Positions 54,471 through 62,717 of a stretch of 64,000 bases of DNA are shown piece by piece. Position numbers and translations under genes: made by a program. The stretch is from Streptomyces cyaneochromogenes (GTDB taxonomy: Bacteria > Actinomycetota > Actinomycetes > Streptomycetales > Streptomycetaceae), in assembly GCF_003963535.1 (NCBI RefSeq), contig NZ_CP034539.1:7006001-7070000 (forward strand), given 5' to 3'. Under the pieces are notes generated by a model. The model saw nothing but the letters and a program-made list of their open reading frames with translations. It was not told where the DNA came from and made no database searches. How positions within the stretch are numbered: position 1 is the stretch's first letter; every line of letters starts with the position of its first letter.

Positions 54471-55617
54471 TCCCCGGCGCCGAACCGTCCTGCTGCGGGG
54501 TCCCCATCACCTGGGTCAGCCAGCGGAACGCGGGCACGACCTGCGGCTTCCACAGCGCCATGGTGTGACCGCCCGCACTCTTCGGGATGAACACCACGTC
54601 CACGGTCGTCGGCGCCTTCGCGGCCCGCTTGAGGGCCATGGCCGCCTCGTACCCGTCCTTGGGCTGGCCGGACATGTAGAGCGCGACGCGCGGCGGGACA
54701 CGGGAGTCCTTGAGGATCACATACGGGTTGTTCGCCGCCCGCAGGGCCGGGGACCTGCCGGCGAGCGACTGGGGTACGGCGGCGGGGTCGTTGTAGCCGG
54801 ACATGCTGACCGCGGCCCGGTAGCGGTCGGGGTGGGCGACGGCCAGCTTCGTCGCGCAGTGCGCGCCCGCCGAGTACCCGGCGACCGCCCAGCCGTTCGG
54901 CGCGGCCTGGGCCCGGAAGTTGTCCATGACCATCTTCGGCACGTCGATGCTGAGCCAGCTGTCGGCGTTTACCTGGCCGGCGATGTTGGCGCAGCCGGTG
55001 TCCTTGCCCGGCAGCAGCGTGGTGCGCGGCGAGACGATGATGAACGGCGTGATCTGCCCGCCGCGCATCAGCGGCGCCAGCTGCTCGGGCGCGTCCATCG
55101 TCCCGTACCAGGCCTTCGACGAGCCCGGATAGCCCGGCAGCACCTCGACGACCGGGAACCGGTGATTGCGGTAGGCGGGATCGTGGTACTGCGGCGGCAG
55201 CCAGACGTTGACCTCGGCGTGCACGCCGGACACCCGGCCCTTGAGGTGTGTGACGAGCACCCCGCCCTCCGCGCGCATGCCGGGACCCTTGCCCTGCTTG
55301 AAGGTCTGCTTGACCTTGGGCAGCTTCTCCAGCGCGATCCCACCGGTGCCGCTCGCCCCGAGGTCGGCCGCCTCCTGCACATGATTGCTGGTGCCGAGCA
55401 GGTCGCCCCAGTTGTCGTACAGCTGGTTGGAGTTGTTGACCATCGTGAAGACGAGGGCGACCGCCGTGCCCTGGGCGAACAGCACCATCAGCAGCCTGGC
55501 GACGCCCCGCACGGCCCTCGGTCCGCGCACCCGCGACCAGAGGACCAGCGGCAGCGCGACGGCGGCGACGCACAGCGCGATCAGCGTGTAGAGGAACGGG
55601 GTCCCGGTGAGACTCAT
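54379..55617 (-). CDS. Membrane-anchored esterase (alpha/beta hydrolase, PF00756-like)
   Basis: Protein of 412 residues. Two N-terminal hydrophobic segments (about 6-27 and 43-58) anchor a large external domain. Nucleophile elbow GYSAG has Ser249, and a late SAGGHTMALW supplies the expected His. It is of the putative-esterase fold shared with mycolyltransferases (antigen 85), although Streptomyces have no mycolates. ATG 55617 is chosen; a GTG at 55668 would lengthen the N-terminus by 17 residues with a poorer match to a membrane start. The 3' end overlaps the TRIC-like gene. Confidence 0.85.
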   Translation of the reverse strand: MSLTGTPFLYTLIALCVAAVALPLVLWSRVRGPRAVRGVARLLMVLFAQGTAVALVFTMVNNSNQLYDNWGDLLGTSNHVQEAADLGASGTGGIALEKLPKVKQTFKQGKGPGMRAEGGVLVTHLKGRVSGVHAEVNVWLPPQYHDPAYRNHRFPVVEVLPGYPGSSKAWYGTMDAPEQLAPLMRGGQITPFIIVSPRTTLLPGKDTGCANIAGQVNADSWLSIDVPKMVMDNFRAQAAPNGWAVAGYSAGAHCATKLAVAHPDRYRAAVSMSGYNDPAAVPQSLAGRSPALRAANNPYVILKDSRVPPRVALYMSGQPKDGYEAAMALKRAAKAPTTVDVVFIPKSAGGHTMALWKPQVVPAFRWLTQVMGTPQQDGSAPGTTPLAPSSAGSRHAELASGTASPADAARRP

Positions 55618-55762
55618 GTCCTCATAGAGGGGGAGAACGGGCTCCGGGTTTCGGGCGAGCAGGGACACTTACCGAAAAGTTGCCCTTGTCTCCATGCTGG
55701 CCGGTCATCCGGAGGAAACAGAAAAGCTACCGCTTAGTAGTTAGTTGTTGTACCGTTCATCC

Positions 55763-56626
55763 ATGCCAGAAGCAGCCTCCGCACCGACGGCCCCGCGGGC
55801 CACGATCGGCGACAGCGAGTTCGACCGCGACACCGCGCTCACCCTGCGCGAACCCGGCGTCTACGACATCGACCTCTCCGCCGGCTGGACCATCATCAGC
55901 GCCGTCAACGGCGGCTATCTGCTCGCCGTCCTCGGTCGCGCCCTCGGGGACGCCCTTCCGCACAGCGACCCGTTCACCATCTCCGCGCACTATCTGACGG
56001 CGTCCCAGCCGGGCCCGGCCGTCGTCCGCACGGACGTGGTGCGCACGGGCCGCACGCTGTCGACCGGCCAGGCCTCGCTCTTCCAGTACGACGAGCAGGG
56101 CCGCGAGGTGGAGCGCATCCGCGTCCTCGCCTCGTACGGCGACCTCGACACCCTCCCCGACGACGTCCGTACGACGGCCAGGCCGCCGGCGTTCCCGCCC
56201 ATGGAGCACTGCTTCGGTCCCGAGGACGGCCCCGCCCCGGTGGACGGCAGCTCGGCCATCGCCGACCGCCTGATGCTCAAGCTCGACCCGTCCACCCTGG
56301 GCTGGGCCCTCGGCCGGCCCTCGGGCAAGGGTGAGATGCGCGCCTGGTTCGGCCTGGCCGACGGCCGTGACGCCGACCCGCTCTCTCTCCTGCTGGCGGT
56401 CGACGCCCTGCCGCCCACCGCCTTCGAGATCGGCATCTCGGGCTGGGTCCCGACGGTGGAACTGACGGTCCACGTACGCTGCCGCCCGGCTCCGGGTCCG
56501 CTGCGGGTGTCGATCACGACGCGCAACCTCGCGGGCGGGTTCCTGGAGGAGGACGCGGAGGTCTGGGACAGCGCGGACCGACTGGTGGCGCAGTCACGGC
56601 AGTTGGCACGGGCAAGGCTGAGCTGA
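55763..56626 (+). CDS. Acyl-CoA thioesterase-like protein (TesB-type double hotdog)
   Basis: Protein of 287 residues with two hotdog halves: N-terminal WTIISAVNGGYLLAVLGRAL and PFTISAHYLTASQPGPA, C-terminal LLLAVDALPPTAFEIG. This matches thioesterase superfamily (4HBT_3/TesB) proteins that hydrolyse acyl-CoAs. ATG 55763 begins after a short leader containing ttagttgttgtacc, whose complement (ACAACAACTAA) loosely resembles the putative TetR operator further on. Substrate unknown. Confidence 0.85.
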   Translation: MPEAASAPTAPRATIGDSEFDRDTALTLREPGVYDIDLSAGWTIISAVNGGYLLAVLGRALGDALPHSDPFTISAHYLTASQPGPAVVRTDVVRTGRTLSTGQASLFQYDEQGREVERIRVLASYGDLDTLPDDVRTTARPPAFPPMEHCFGPEDGPAPVDGSSAIADRLMLKLDPSTLGWALGRPSGKGEMRAWFGLADGRDADPLSLLLAVDALPPTAFEIGISGWVPTVELTVHVRCRPAPGPLRVSITTRNLAGGFLEEDAEVWDSADRLVAQSRQLARARLS

Positions 56627-56765
56627 CGCCGGTACGGGCGGCGGTTTTTGAGGTGCGCTTTGCCCGGCGCACAGGCCGTCGACAGCAGGGCCTCAAGGAA
56701 GCCCCAAGCGGCGTTGATTGAGTCCGGCTCCAGGACTTTCCTCATCATCCTTGGAGCTGTTTCTC

Positions 56766-57128
56766 ATGAAGCGTGCGCGTCTCCTCCCTGCCGTGGCCCT
56801 GCTGGCGCTCTTGGCCCTGGCCCTGGTGGCCTGCGGCTCCGGCGACTCGTCGTCGAACTCGAACAGCGGCAACTCCGGTCAGCAGTCGTCGTGCCAGGCG
56901 CCGAGCGGCGCTCCGTCCGGGGCGCCGGGCGGTGCGCCGTCGGGTGCGCCTACCGCGCAGGCGTCCCGCGCTCCCTCCGGCGCTCCCGGTGGTGGCCCCG
57001 GCGGCGGCCAGGGTGGGGCTCAGGGCGGCGGGCAGGGCGGCGGCTGTGGCGGTCCGGGTGGCGGCCAGGGCGGCGGGGCGGCTCCCAGCGGGGCGCCGAG
57101 CGCGGCGGCGACCGAGTCCAAGAACTGA
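56766..57128 (+). CDS. Small Gly/Pro/Ala-rich lipoprotein
   Basis: Lipoprotein of 120 residues. Lipobox ends at Cys23 (LALVAC), then Ser/Asn-rich spacing and a low-complexity region of GAPSG and GGGQGG repeats. The only other cysteines lie in CQAPSG and GGCGGPG. No known domain. ATG 56766 follows GGAG in ttggagctg. Ends before a strong bidirectional terminator. Confidence 0.75.
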   Translation: MKRARLLPAVALLALLALALVACGSGDSSSNSNSGNSGQQSSCQAPSGAPSGAPGGAPSGAPTAQASRAPSGAPGGGPGGGQGGAQGGGQGGGCGGPGGGQGGGAAPSGAPSAAATESKN

Positions 57129-57158
57129 CGCAGGGCGCCTATCGGTAGTCGTACGGCA

Positions 57159-57193
57159 GGGGCGGCACTCCCGGTGAACGGGGGTGCCGCCCC
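57159..57193. terminator. Bidirectional terminator, lipoprotein gene / TetR gene
   Basis: 14-bp stem ggggcggcactccc with its complement (57159-57172, 57180-57193; one T-G), loop ggtgaac, between convergent genes. Confidence 0.85.
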
Positions 57194-57222
57194 TTGGTGT
57201 TGTCGGCGGTCGTCGCCGGTAC

Positions 57223-57849
57223 TCACTCCAGCCAGTGCTCGCGGCCGATGCTGATCAGCCGCATCCGGCTGGTCGCGACCTGGGCGACGCGCTGCCGTTC
57301 CTCCAGGGGTGCCTCCAGGGCGTCCAGGAACAGGGAGGCCGTCATCAGCATCTGGTCGACGTAGAGGTTGGCGAGCATGAGGAGGTCGTCGTCGGTCCAG
57401 CCGTAGGAGACGGGGTCCTTGGTGAGCGCGACCTTCACCTCCTCGGCGAACTGGGCCAGTTGGCCCTGGATCGCCGCCCGAACCGACTGCACCCCGCCGT
57501 GTCGTTCGCGGGCGATGAAGCGGACGTGGGCCGGGTGCGTCTCGACGTGCCGGGCGATCAACTCGACGGCGCGCTCTATGCGCTGGTCGCTGTCACCGGC
57601 GGAGGCGACGATCGTGCGGATCATGGGGTGCAGGCTGCCGAGCGCCTCCTCGACGAGGGCGACGCCGAGGTCGGCGGTGGAGCGGAAGTGCCGGTAGAAG
57701 GCCGTGGGGGCGACGCCGACCTCGCGGGTGACCTCGCGCAGACCCAGACTGCTCAGGCTCTGCTCCTCCAGCAGTCCCAACGCGGCGTCCAGGAGCGCCT
57801 GCCGGGTCTTCTGTTTCTGGGCCTGCCGGATGCCGAGGGTGTGACTCAT
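57223..57849 (-). CDS. TetR-family transcriptional regulator
   Basis: Regulator of 208 residues: TetR helix-turn-helix at about 12-60 (TRQALLDAALGLLEEQSLSSLGLREVTREVGVAPTAFYRHF), the rest a ligand-binding/dimerisation domain of the FadR/DesT-like group. ATG 57849. Repeated aacaactgtt elements in the adjoining divergent region (57861-57939) are likely its operators. The divergent target is the pair of tiny membrane-protein genes that follow. A fatty-acid or acyl-CoA effector is possible but only inferred. Confidence 0.92.
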   Translation of the reverse strand: MSHTLGIRQAQKQKTRQALLDAALGLLEEQSLSSLGLREVTREVGVAPTAFYRHFRSTADLGVALVEEALGSLHPMIRTIVASAGDSDQRIERAVELIARHVETHPAHVRFIARERHGGVQSVRAAIQGQLAQFAEEVKVALTKDPVSYGWTDDDLLMLANLYVDQMLMTASLFLDALEAPLEERQRVAQVATSRMRLISIGREHWLE

Positions 57850-57860
57850 ACCATGCAGTT

Positions 57861-57939
57861 AACAACTGTTCTCTGGAATTGAAAAGCCGTAGGGCGCGCT
57901 AGACTTGGAGTCAGTGAACAACTGTTACTACAACTGTTC
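57861..57939. promoter_or_regulatory. Repeated TetR-type operators in a divergent promoter
   Basis: aacaactgtt occurs at 57861-57870 and 57917-57926, and acaactgttc at 57930-57939. The last two form gtgaacaactgtt...caactgttcac, a near-palindrome. The sites lie between the TetR gene (start 57849) and the small membrane-protein gene (start 57994), suiting repression of both. Confidence 0.65.
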
Positions 57940-57993
57940 ACCGAAACGTAACGCGAGAGATCACGTGAGAGATCTCGAAGGGGGATCCGACCC

Positions 57994-58146
57994 ATGCTGT
58001 TCCTCGTTGCCGCACTCCTGCTGCTGGGCGTGCTGCTGGGCGCCGTGGCCCACGCACCGCTCGCCTTCACCGCCGTCGCCGCCGCCGTGATCGCCGCCTG
58101 GCTGGCCATCTTCGCCGCCCGCGAGCGTCACGCCCGCCGCAACTGA
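57994..58146 (+). CDS. Tiny hydrophobic membrane protein (50 aa)
   Basis: ATG 57994 follows AAGGGGG; the 50 residues (MLFLVAALLLLGVLLG... FAARERHARRN) hold two hydrophobic segments and end in a basic tail. Divergent from the TetR gene behind its putative operators and followed after 38 bases by a second small membrane-protein gene. Function unknown. Supported by the ribosome site and codon third-position GC rather than by any known family. Confidence 0.7.
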   Translation: MLFLVAALLLLGVLLGAVAHAPLAFTAVAAAVIAAWLAIFAARERHARRN

Positions 58147-58184
58147 CTCCGCCCACCCGACCGACTCCTCGGGAGCTGACACCC

Positions 58185-58457
58185 ATGCACCTCACCGCAC
58201 CGGCCACCGCCCGCCCCGGCACGCGCACCCGCGACGCCGACGGCATGGCCGTGGCGTCCTTCGTCCTCGGCCTCCTCGGCCTCCTGGTCTTCAACATCTT
58301 CCTCGGCCCGACCGCCATCGTCCTGGCGGCGGTGTCCCTGTGGCGCGGCACGAAGCGCCGGGGCCGGGCGTTCCTGGGCATGGGCCTGGGAGTCGCCGAC
58401 CTGCTGGTCCTGCTCGCGTTCATGCAGGTGGACAACACGCTGTCGTGGAGCTTCTAG
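58185..58457 (+). CDS. Small DUF4190-like membrane protein
   Basis: Protein of 90 residues: DADGMAVASFVLGLLGLL...LGPTAIVLAAVSLWRG...RGRAFLGMGLGVADLLVLLAF, the pattern of DUF4190 proteins with two or three hydrophobic segments. ATG 58185 has GGGAGC upstream. Probably co-transcribed with the 50-residue protein and under the TetR regulator. Function unknown. Confidence 0.8.
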   Translation: MHLTAPATARPGTRTRDADGMAVASFVLGLLGLLVFNIFLGPTAIVLAAVSLWRGTKRRGRAFLGMGLGVADLLVLLAFMQVDNTLSWSF

Positions 58458-58604
58458 GCACCGCGAGCGGGAGCGTCCCGAGCATCCAGGGCATCCCGAG
58501 CTGACGGCAAGCGGCCGGGGACGAGCCGCAGCCGCAGGCGGGGCGCAGGGAGTGCCGCAGAGGGGAAGCGGCGGGGCGCCGCAGACTGCGTGCGGTGGTT
58601 GGCC

Positions 58605-58654
58605 TGCCGAGTGCCGAGTGCCGAGTGCCAGGTGGCGAGCGCCAGGTGGCGAGC
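58605..58654. repeat. Short tandem repeats (tgccgag x3, gccaggtggcgagc x2)
   Basis: tgccgag at 58605-58611, 58612-58618 and 58619-58625. Then two adjacent copies of gccaggtggcgagc end at 58640 and 58654. Confidence 0.85.
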
Positions 58655-58674
58655 GCCGACTGCGGACTGTCGAC

Positions 58675-58925
58675 GCCGACCGCCACCGCCGGCCGCCGCG
58701 TGCCGAGCCCCTCCCGCCGGGCGTTTCGAGCCCCGACCGTTGGTCGCCGGGCGCTGTCGCTGAGCGCTGTGCGCCAATCGCCGTGGGCCAAGCCCCTGCC
58801 GCCGCGCGTCGAGCCCCGGTCGTCGGCTGCCGGGCGCGGCCACTGACCGCCGTGCGCCAACCGCCGCACGCCAAGCCCCCGGCCACCCCGCGCCGAGCCC
58901 CAACCGTCGGCTGCCGGCGCCAACC
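58675..58925. repeat. Degenerate minisatellite, unit about 83 bp, three copies
   Basis: Units begin near 58675, 58758 and 58841; the last two are exactly 83 bp apart. Shared landmarks in each are gcgcc/gccg, gccRagcccc, a second cgagcccc and gtcggctgccgggcg-type ends. Copies are about 70-80% alike by eye. Confidence 0.75.
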
Positions 58926-59182
58926 CCCGTGGGCAGTCGTTCCGCAGGGCGGAACGGGTGGGCACGGCCCGCAGTGCCGGGTGCTTCGCGACCGACCTCA
59001 AGGGTGGTGCAGGCAAGGCGCAACGGCTAGCCAGAAGCTTGGCGTACCCGCCCGTGGGCGCGGCCTGAAGCACCGGGTGTGCCGGGTGTATCGCCACCCA
59101 CCCCGACCCCGGCGCGGGCAAGTCGCGCGACCTGGCCGCAGCCCAGGGCAACCTTGGCACGAGGTCGGCCGACAGGGGCCCG

Positions 59183-59188
59183 TAGAAT
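59183..59188 (+). promoter_or_regulatory. Candidate -10 box (tagaat) for a leaderless cysteine desulfurase mRNA
   Basis: tagaat ends 10 bases before the ATG at 59199, and no Shine-Dalgarno lies between. This placement fits transcription starting at or near the ATG. The nearest ttggca (59154-59159) is 23 bp upstream, too far for a normal -35. Confidence 0.4.
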
Positions 59189-59198
59189 CGGCGTCACC

Positions 59199-60374
59199 AT
59201 GGCTTACCTCGACCACGCCGCGACGACCCCCATGCTCCCGGAGGCGGCAGAGGCACTGACCGCCCAGCTGAGCGTCACCGGCAACGCCTCCTCCCTCCAC
59301 GCATCAGGCCGCCGCGCGAGGCGCACCGTCGAGGAGGCCCGCGAAACCCTCGCGGAAGCGCTCGGCGCCCGCCCCAGCGAAGTCGTCTTCACCTCCGGCG
59401 GCACCGAGGCCGACAACCTCGCGGTCAAGGGCCTGTACTGGTCCCGCCGCGACGCCGACCCGGCAGGCATCCGCACCCGCGTCCTGGCCAGCCCCGTCGA
59501 ACACCACGCCGTCCTCGACGCCGTCCACTGGCTCGCCGAGCACGAGGGTGCCGACGTCGAGTACCTCCCGGTCGACTCCCACGGACGGGTCCACCCGGAC
59601 GCCCTGCGCGAAGCCATCGCCCGCAACCCCGACGACGTCGCCCTGGCCACCGTGATGTGGGCCAACAACGAGATCGGCACGGTCATGCCGGTTCGTGAAC
59701 TGGCCGACGTGGCAAGGGAGTTCGGCGTCCCCCTGCACGCCGACGCCGTCCAGGCCTTCGGTCAGGTCCCCGTCGACTTCGCCACCTCCGGCCTCGCCGC
59801 GATGACGGTGTCGGGCCACAAGATCGGCGGCCCGTACGGCATCGGCGCGCTGATCCTCGGCCGTGAGTACACCCCCGTACCCGTCCTGCACGGCGGCGGC
59901 CAGGAGCGCCACGTCCGCTCCGGCACCCTCGACGTCCCCGCGATCGCCTCCTTCGCGGTCGCCGGCCGCCTCGCCGCCGAGCAGCGCGCATGGTTCACCA
60001 CAGAGATCGGCGCCCTGCGCGACGCCCTGGTCGAGTCGGTCCGTACGGCCGTCCCGGACGCCATCCTCGGCGGCGACCCGGCACCCGGCGGCCGCCTCCC
60101 GGCCAACGCGCACTTCACCTTCCCGGGCTGCGAGGGCGACTCCCTGCTGCTGCTCCTGGACGCCCAGGGCATCGAGTGCTCCACCGGCTCCGCCTGCACC
60201 GCGGGCGTCGCCCAGCCCAGCCATGTCCTCCTGGCCACCGGCACCGACCCGGACCTGGCCCGCGGCACCCTCCGCTTCTCCCTCGGCCACACCTCCACGG
60301 AGGCCGACGTCGAGGCGGTCGCCAAGGCGATCGGGCCGGCGGTGGAACGGGCGCGGGCGGCGGGGCTGACGTAG
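59199..60374 (+). CDS. Cysteine desulfurase (NifS/IscS family)
   Basis: PLP enzyme of 391 residues taking sulfur from cysteine as a protein-bound persulfide. PLP lysine is Lys208 (VSGHKIGGPYG); the mobile catalytic cysteine is Cys333 (STGSACTAG), typical of the class I NifS/IscS group with the SSACTS-like loop. ATG 59199 (MAYLDHAATTPM). Followed at short distance by mnmA, the main user of such sulfur in tRNA thiolation, so this enzyme probably supplies MnmA directly. Confidence 0.95.
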   Translation: MAYLDHAATTPMLPEAAEALTAQLSVTGNASSLHASGRRARRTVEEARETLAEALGARPSEVVFTSGGTEADNLAVKGLYWSRRDADPAGIRTRVLASPVEHHAVLDAVHWLAEHEGADVEYLPVDSHGRVHPDALREAIARNPDDVALATVMWANNEIGTVMPVRELADVAREFGVPLHADAVQAFGQVPVDFATSGLAAMTVSGHKIGGPYGIGALILGREYTPVPVLHGGGQERHVRSGTLDVPAIASFAVAGRLAAEQRAWFTTEIGALRDALVESVRTAVPDAILGGDPAPGGRLPANAHFTFPGCEGDSLLLLLDAQGIECSTGSACTAGVAQPSHVLLATGTDPDLARGTLRFSLGHTSTEADVEAVAKAIGPAVERARAAGLT

Positions 60375-60400
60375 GGACACGGCAGCGGGACACTCCGGGC

Positions 60401-60775
60401 GTGAACCTCGTATCGCAGGTCTTCGCCCTGCTCGCGGCCGTGACGCACATCGTCGTAGGCACGCTGGAGCGCTTCTTCTACGACCGTCCCGCCGTACGCG
60501 TCTTCCTCACCACCTCCGAGGCGGACGCCACCGAAGTCACCCTCTGGCGCTCGGGCGTGGCCGTCTACAACATCCTTCTCGGCCTGGGCCTCGTCGCCGG
60601 AGTCGTCGCCCTGCACACCGACGACACCACGGTCGGCCGCACACTGATCGGCTACCTGTGCGCGTTCCTGATCGCCTCCGCCGTCCTCTTCGCTGTCTCG
60701 TTCCCGAAACTGTGGCGGGGCGCGCTGGGCCAGGGGCTGGCACCCGCGGTGGCCCTCGCCGCCACGCTGTTCTGA
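60401..60775 (+). CDS. DUF1304 family membrane protein
   Basis: Membrane protein of 124 residues with four hydrophobic segments (VSQVFALLAAVTHIVVG, VAVYNILLGLGLVAGVVAL, TLIGYLCAFLIASAVLF, ALGQGLAPAVALAATLF), the DUF1304 pattern. GTG 60401. Function unknown. Convergent with the amidase gene with a 4-base gap. Confidence 0.88.
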   Translation: MNLVSQVFALLAAVTHIVVGTLERFFYDRPAVRVFLTTSEADATEVTLWRSGVAVYNILLGLGLVAGVVALHTDDTTVGRTLIGYLCAFLIASAVLFAVSFPKLWRGALGQGLAPAVALAATLF

Positions 60776-60779
60776 CCGC

Positions 60780-61448
60780 TCAGGCAGGCGCCGCCGTACC
60801 CGCCTGCCGTACGAGCTTCATGTACCGGTCCCAGTCCCAGTGCTCCCCGGGATCCGTGTGGTCGGTGCCCGGCACCTCCACATGCCCGATGATGTGCTCG
60901 CGGTCGACGGGGATGTCGTACCGCGCGCATATCCGGGCCGTCAGCCGTGCCGAGGCCTCGTACATCTCGTCCGTCAGGTCCTGCGGCCGGTCCACGAAGC
61001 CCTCGTGCTCGATGCCGATGCTGCGCTCGTTGTAGTCGCGGTTGCCCGCGTGGTACGCCACGTCCAGCTCGCGGATCATCTGCGTGATGTGGCCGTCCTT
61101 GCGGACGATGTAATGCGCGGCGGCACCATGCTCCGGGTCCTGGAACACCTTCACCGCGCTGGCGAAGCTGCCCTGGGTGACATGGATGATCACCATGTCT
61201 ATGCCGTAGTCGTCGGGCCGGTCCGCCCGCCGCCAGTTCGCGTCCGACGCGGCCACCCACCGCGCCCCGGCGAAGTCGACCTCGCCCTCCTTGCGCGGCT
61301 TCTCCACGCCCGGAACCCGCCACCACAGGCGCGCCAGCTCGTCGCGGGCCAGCACGGCCGTGCCCACGGCGGCCGCCGTCCCGCCGATGAGCAACGCGCG
61401 ACGGCCGACCTTCCGGTCGCCGTCCTTCGGAGCCTTCCGCTGTCCCAT
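60780..61448 (-). CDS. N-acetylmuramoyl-L-alanine amidase (Amidase_2), Tat-type leader
   Basis: Exported peptidoglycan amidase of 222 residues. The leader GRRALLIGGTAAAVGT has a twin-arginine pattern. Zinc-site residues of the amidase_2/AmpD fold: His89 (IIHVTQG), and the C-terminal GHVEVPGTDHTDPG with His189 or His197 and Asp199; the catalytic Glu is likely in GIEHEG (145-150). ATG 61448. Divergent from mnmA, 60 bases apart. Confidence 0.92.
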   Translation of the reverse strand: MGQRKAPKDGDRKVGRRALLIGGTAAAVGTAVLARDELARLWWRVPGVEKPRKEGEVDFAGARWVAASDANWRRADRPDDYGIDMVIIHVTQGSFASAVKVFQDPEHGAAAHYIVRKDGHITQMIRELDVAYHAGNRDYNERSIGIEHEGFVDRPQDLTDEMYEASARLTARICARYDIPVDREHIIGHVEVPGTDHTDPGEHWDWDRYMKLVRQAGTAAPA

Positions 61449-61508
61449 GTGATCGTCAACGGATACTCGCGGGCCCTGGTTCCCGCGCCCCCGTACCCTG
61501 GAAGGGTT

Positions 61509-62639
61509 ATGACTCACACCGCGCAGCCCTCCCGCCCCCTCCGCGTCCTCGCCGCCATGTCCGGCGGCGTCGATTCCGCCGTCGCAGCCGCCCGCGCCGC
61601 CGAGGCGGGGCACGACGTGACCGGCGTCCACCTCGCGCTCTCCGCGAACCCCCAGTCCTTCCGCACGGGCGCGCGGGGCTGTTGCACCATCGAGGACTCC
61701 CGCGACGCCCGCCGCGCGGCCGACGTGATCGGCATCCCGTTCTACGTGTGGGACCTCGCCGACCGGTTCCGCGAGGACGTCGTCGAGGACTTCATCGCCG
61801 AGTACGAGGCCGGCCGCACCCCGAACCCGTGCCTGCGCTGCAACGAGAAGATCAAGTTCGCGGCCCTGCTCGACAAGGCGCTGGCGCTGGGCTTCGACGC
61901 CGTCTGCACGGGGCACTACGCGCAGGTCGTGCTGAACGACGACGGCACGCGTGAGCTGCACCGCGCCTCCGACATGGCCAAGGACCAGTCGTACGTCCTC
62001 GGCGTCCTGGACGAGAAGCAGCTGGCGCACGCGATGTTCCCGCTCGGCGACACGGTGACGACCAAGGACGAGATCCGCGCGGAGGCCGAGCGCAGGGGCC
62101 TGGCGGTCGCGAAGAAGCCCGACTCGCACGACATCTGCTTCATCGCCGACGGCGACACCCAGGGCTTCCTCGCCGGCCGCCTCGGCAAGGCGGAGGGCGA
62201 CATCGTCGACGAGTCGGGCACCAAGCTCGGCACGCACGAGGGCGCGTACGGCTTCACCATCGGCCAGCGCAAGGGCCTGCGCATCGGCACCCCGGCCGCC
62301 GACGGCAAGCCGCGCTACGTCCTCGACATCTCGCCGGTGAACAACACCGTGACGGTCGGCCCGGCGGTCTCCCTGGACGTCACCGCGCTCACCGCCGTCA
62401 AGCCCCGCTGGTGCGGCGTCGCCCCGACCGGCCCCGGCACCTACACCGCCCAGCTGCGCGCCCACGGCGGCGAGACCGAGGTCACCGCCGAGCTCGTCGA
62501 CGGCTCTCTCGAGGTCTCCTTCACCGAGCCGGTCCGCGGCGTGGCTCCCGGCCAGGCGATCGTCCTGTACGACGGCACGCGCGTGGTGGGCTCGGCGACG
62601 ATCGCTTCGACGGTGCGGGCGACGCCGTCGGCTGTCTGA
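61509..62639 (+). CDS. mnmA: tRNA-specific 2-thiouridylase
   Basis: Adds sulfur to uridine 34 of Lys, Glu and Gln tRNAs. The 376 residues contain the PP-loop SGGVDS (18-23), catalytic cysteines Cys108 (NPCLRCNEK) and Cys210 (SHDICFI), and a C-terminal beta-barrel. ATG 61509 follows GGAAGGG. The upstream cysteine desulfurase is the probable sulfur donor. A hairpin terminator overlaps the stop region. Confidence 0.96.
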   Translation: MTHTAQPSRPLRVLAAMSGGVDSAVAAARAAEAGHDVTGVHLALSANPQSFRTGARGCCTIEDSRDARRAADVIGIPFYVWDLADRFREDVVEDFIAEYEAGRTPNPCLRCNEKIKFAALLDKALALGFDAVCTGHYAQVVLNDDGTRELHRASDMAKDQSYVLGVLDEKQLAHAMFPLGDTVTTKDEIRAEAERRGLAVAKKPDSHDICFIADGDTQGFLAGRLGKAEGDIVDESGTKLGTHEGAYGFTIGQRKGLRIGTPAADGKPRYVLDISPVNNTVTVGPAVSLDVTALTAVKPRWCGVAPTGPGTYTAQLRAHGGETEVTAELVDGSLEVSFTEPVRGVAPGQAIVLYDGTRVVGSATIASTVRATPSAV

Positions 62640-62658
62640 GACTGACGCAGTTTCAGAC
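62634..62658 (+). terminator. Terminator at the end of mnmA
   Basis: gtctgagact / agtttcagac stem (62634-62643, 62649-62658; one G-T pair), 5-nt loop, overlapping the stop codon. Confidence 0.65.
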
Positions 62659-62717
62659 GGTGACGGCGGCGCTCGTCCGCGCCACTCGGGGGCCGCACGC
62701 GCGCGTGCAGGCTCCGG

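Larger units (their letters stand above)
58458..59198. other. Gene-free repetitive stretch
   Basis: About 740 bases without a supported gene. It contains a 7-bp tandem repeat (58605-58625, three copies), a doubled 14-15-bp unit (58626-58654) and the degenerate minisatellite at 58675-58925. Open frames here arise only from the repeat's composition. Confidence 0.7.

Noticed and set aside
58420..59160. Minus-strand frame with RGGRGL/ARRPTVGAR-like repeats as a repetitive protein
   Set aside because: The amino-acid repeats simply mirror the DNA minisatellite; no ribosome site or domain, and several frames stay open together.
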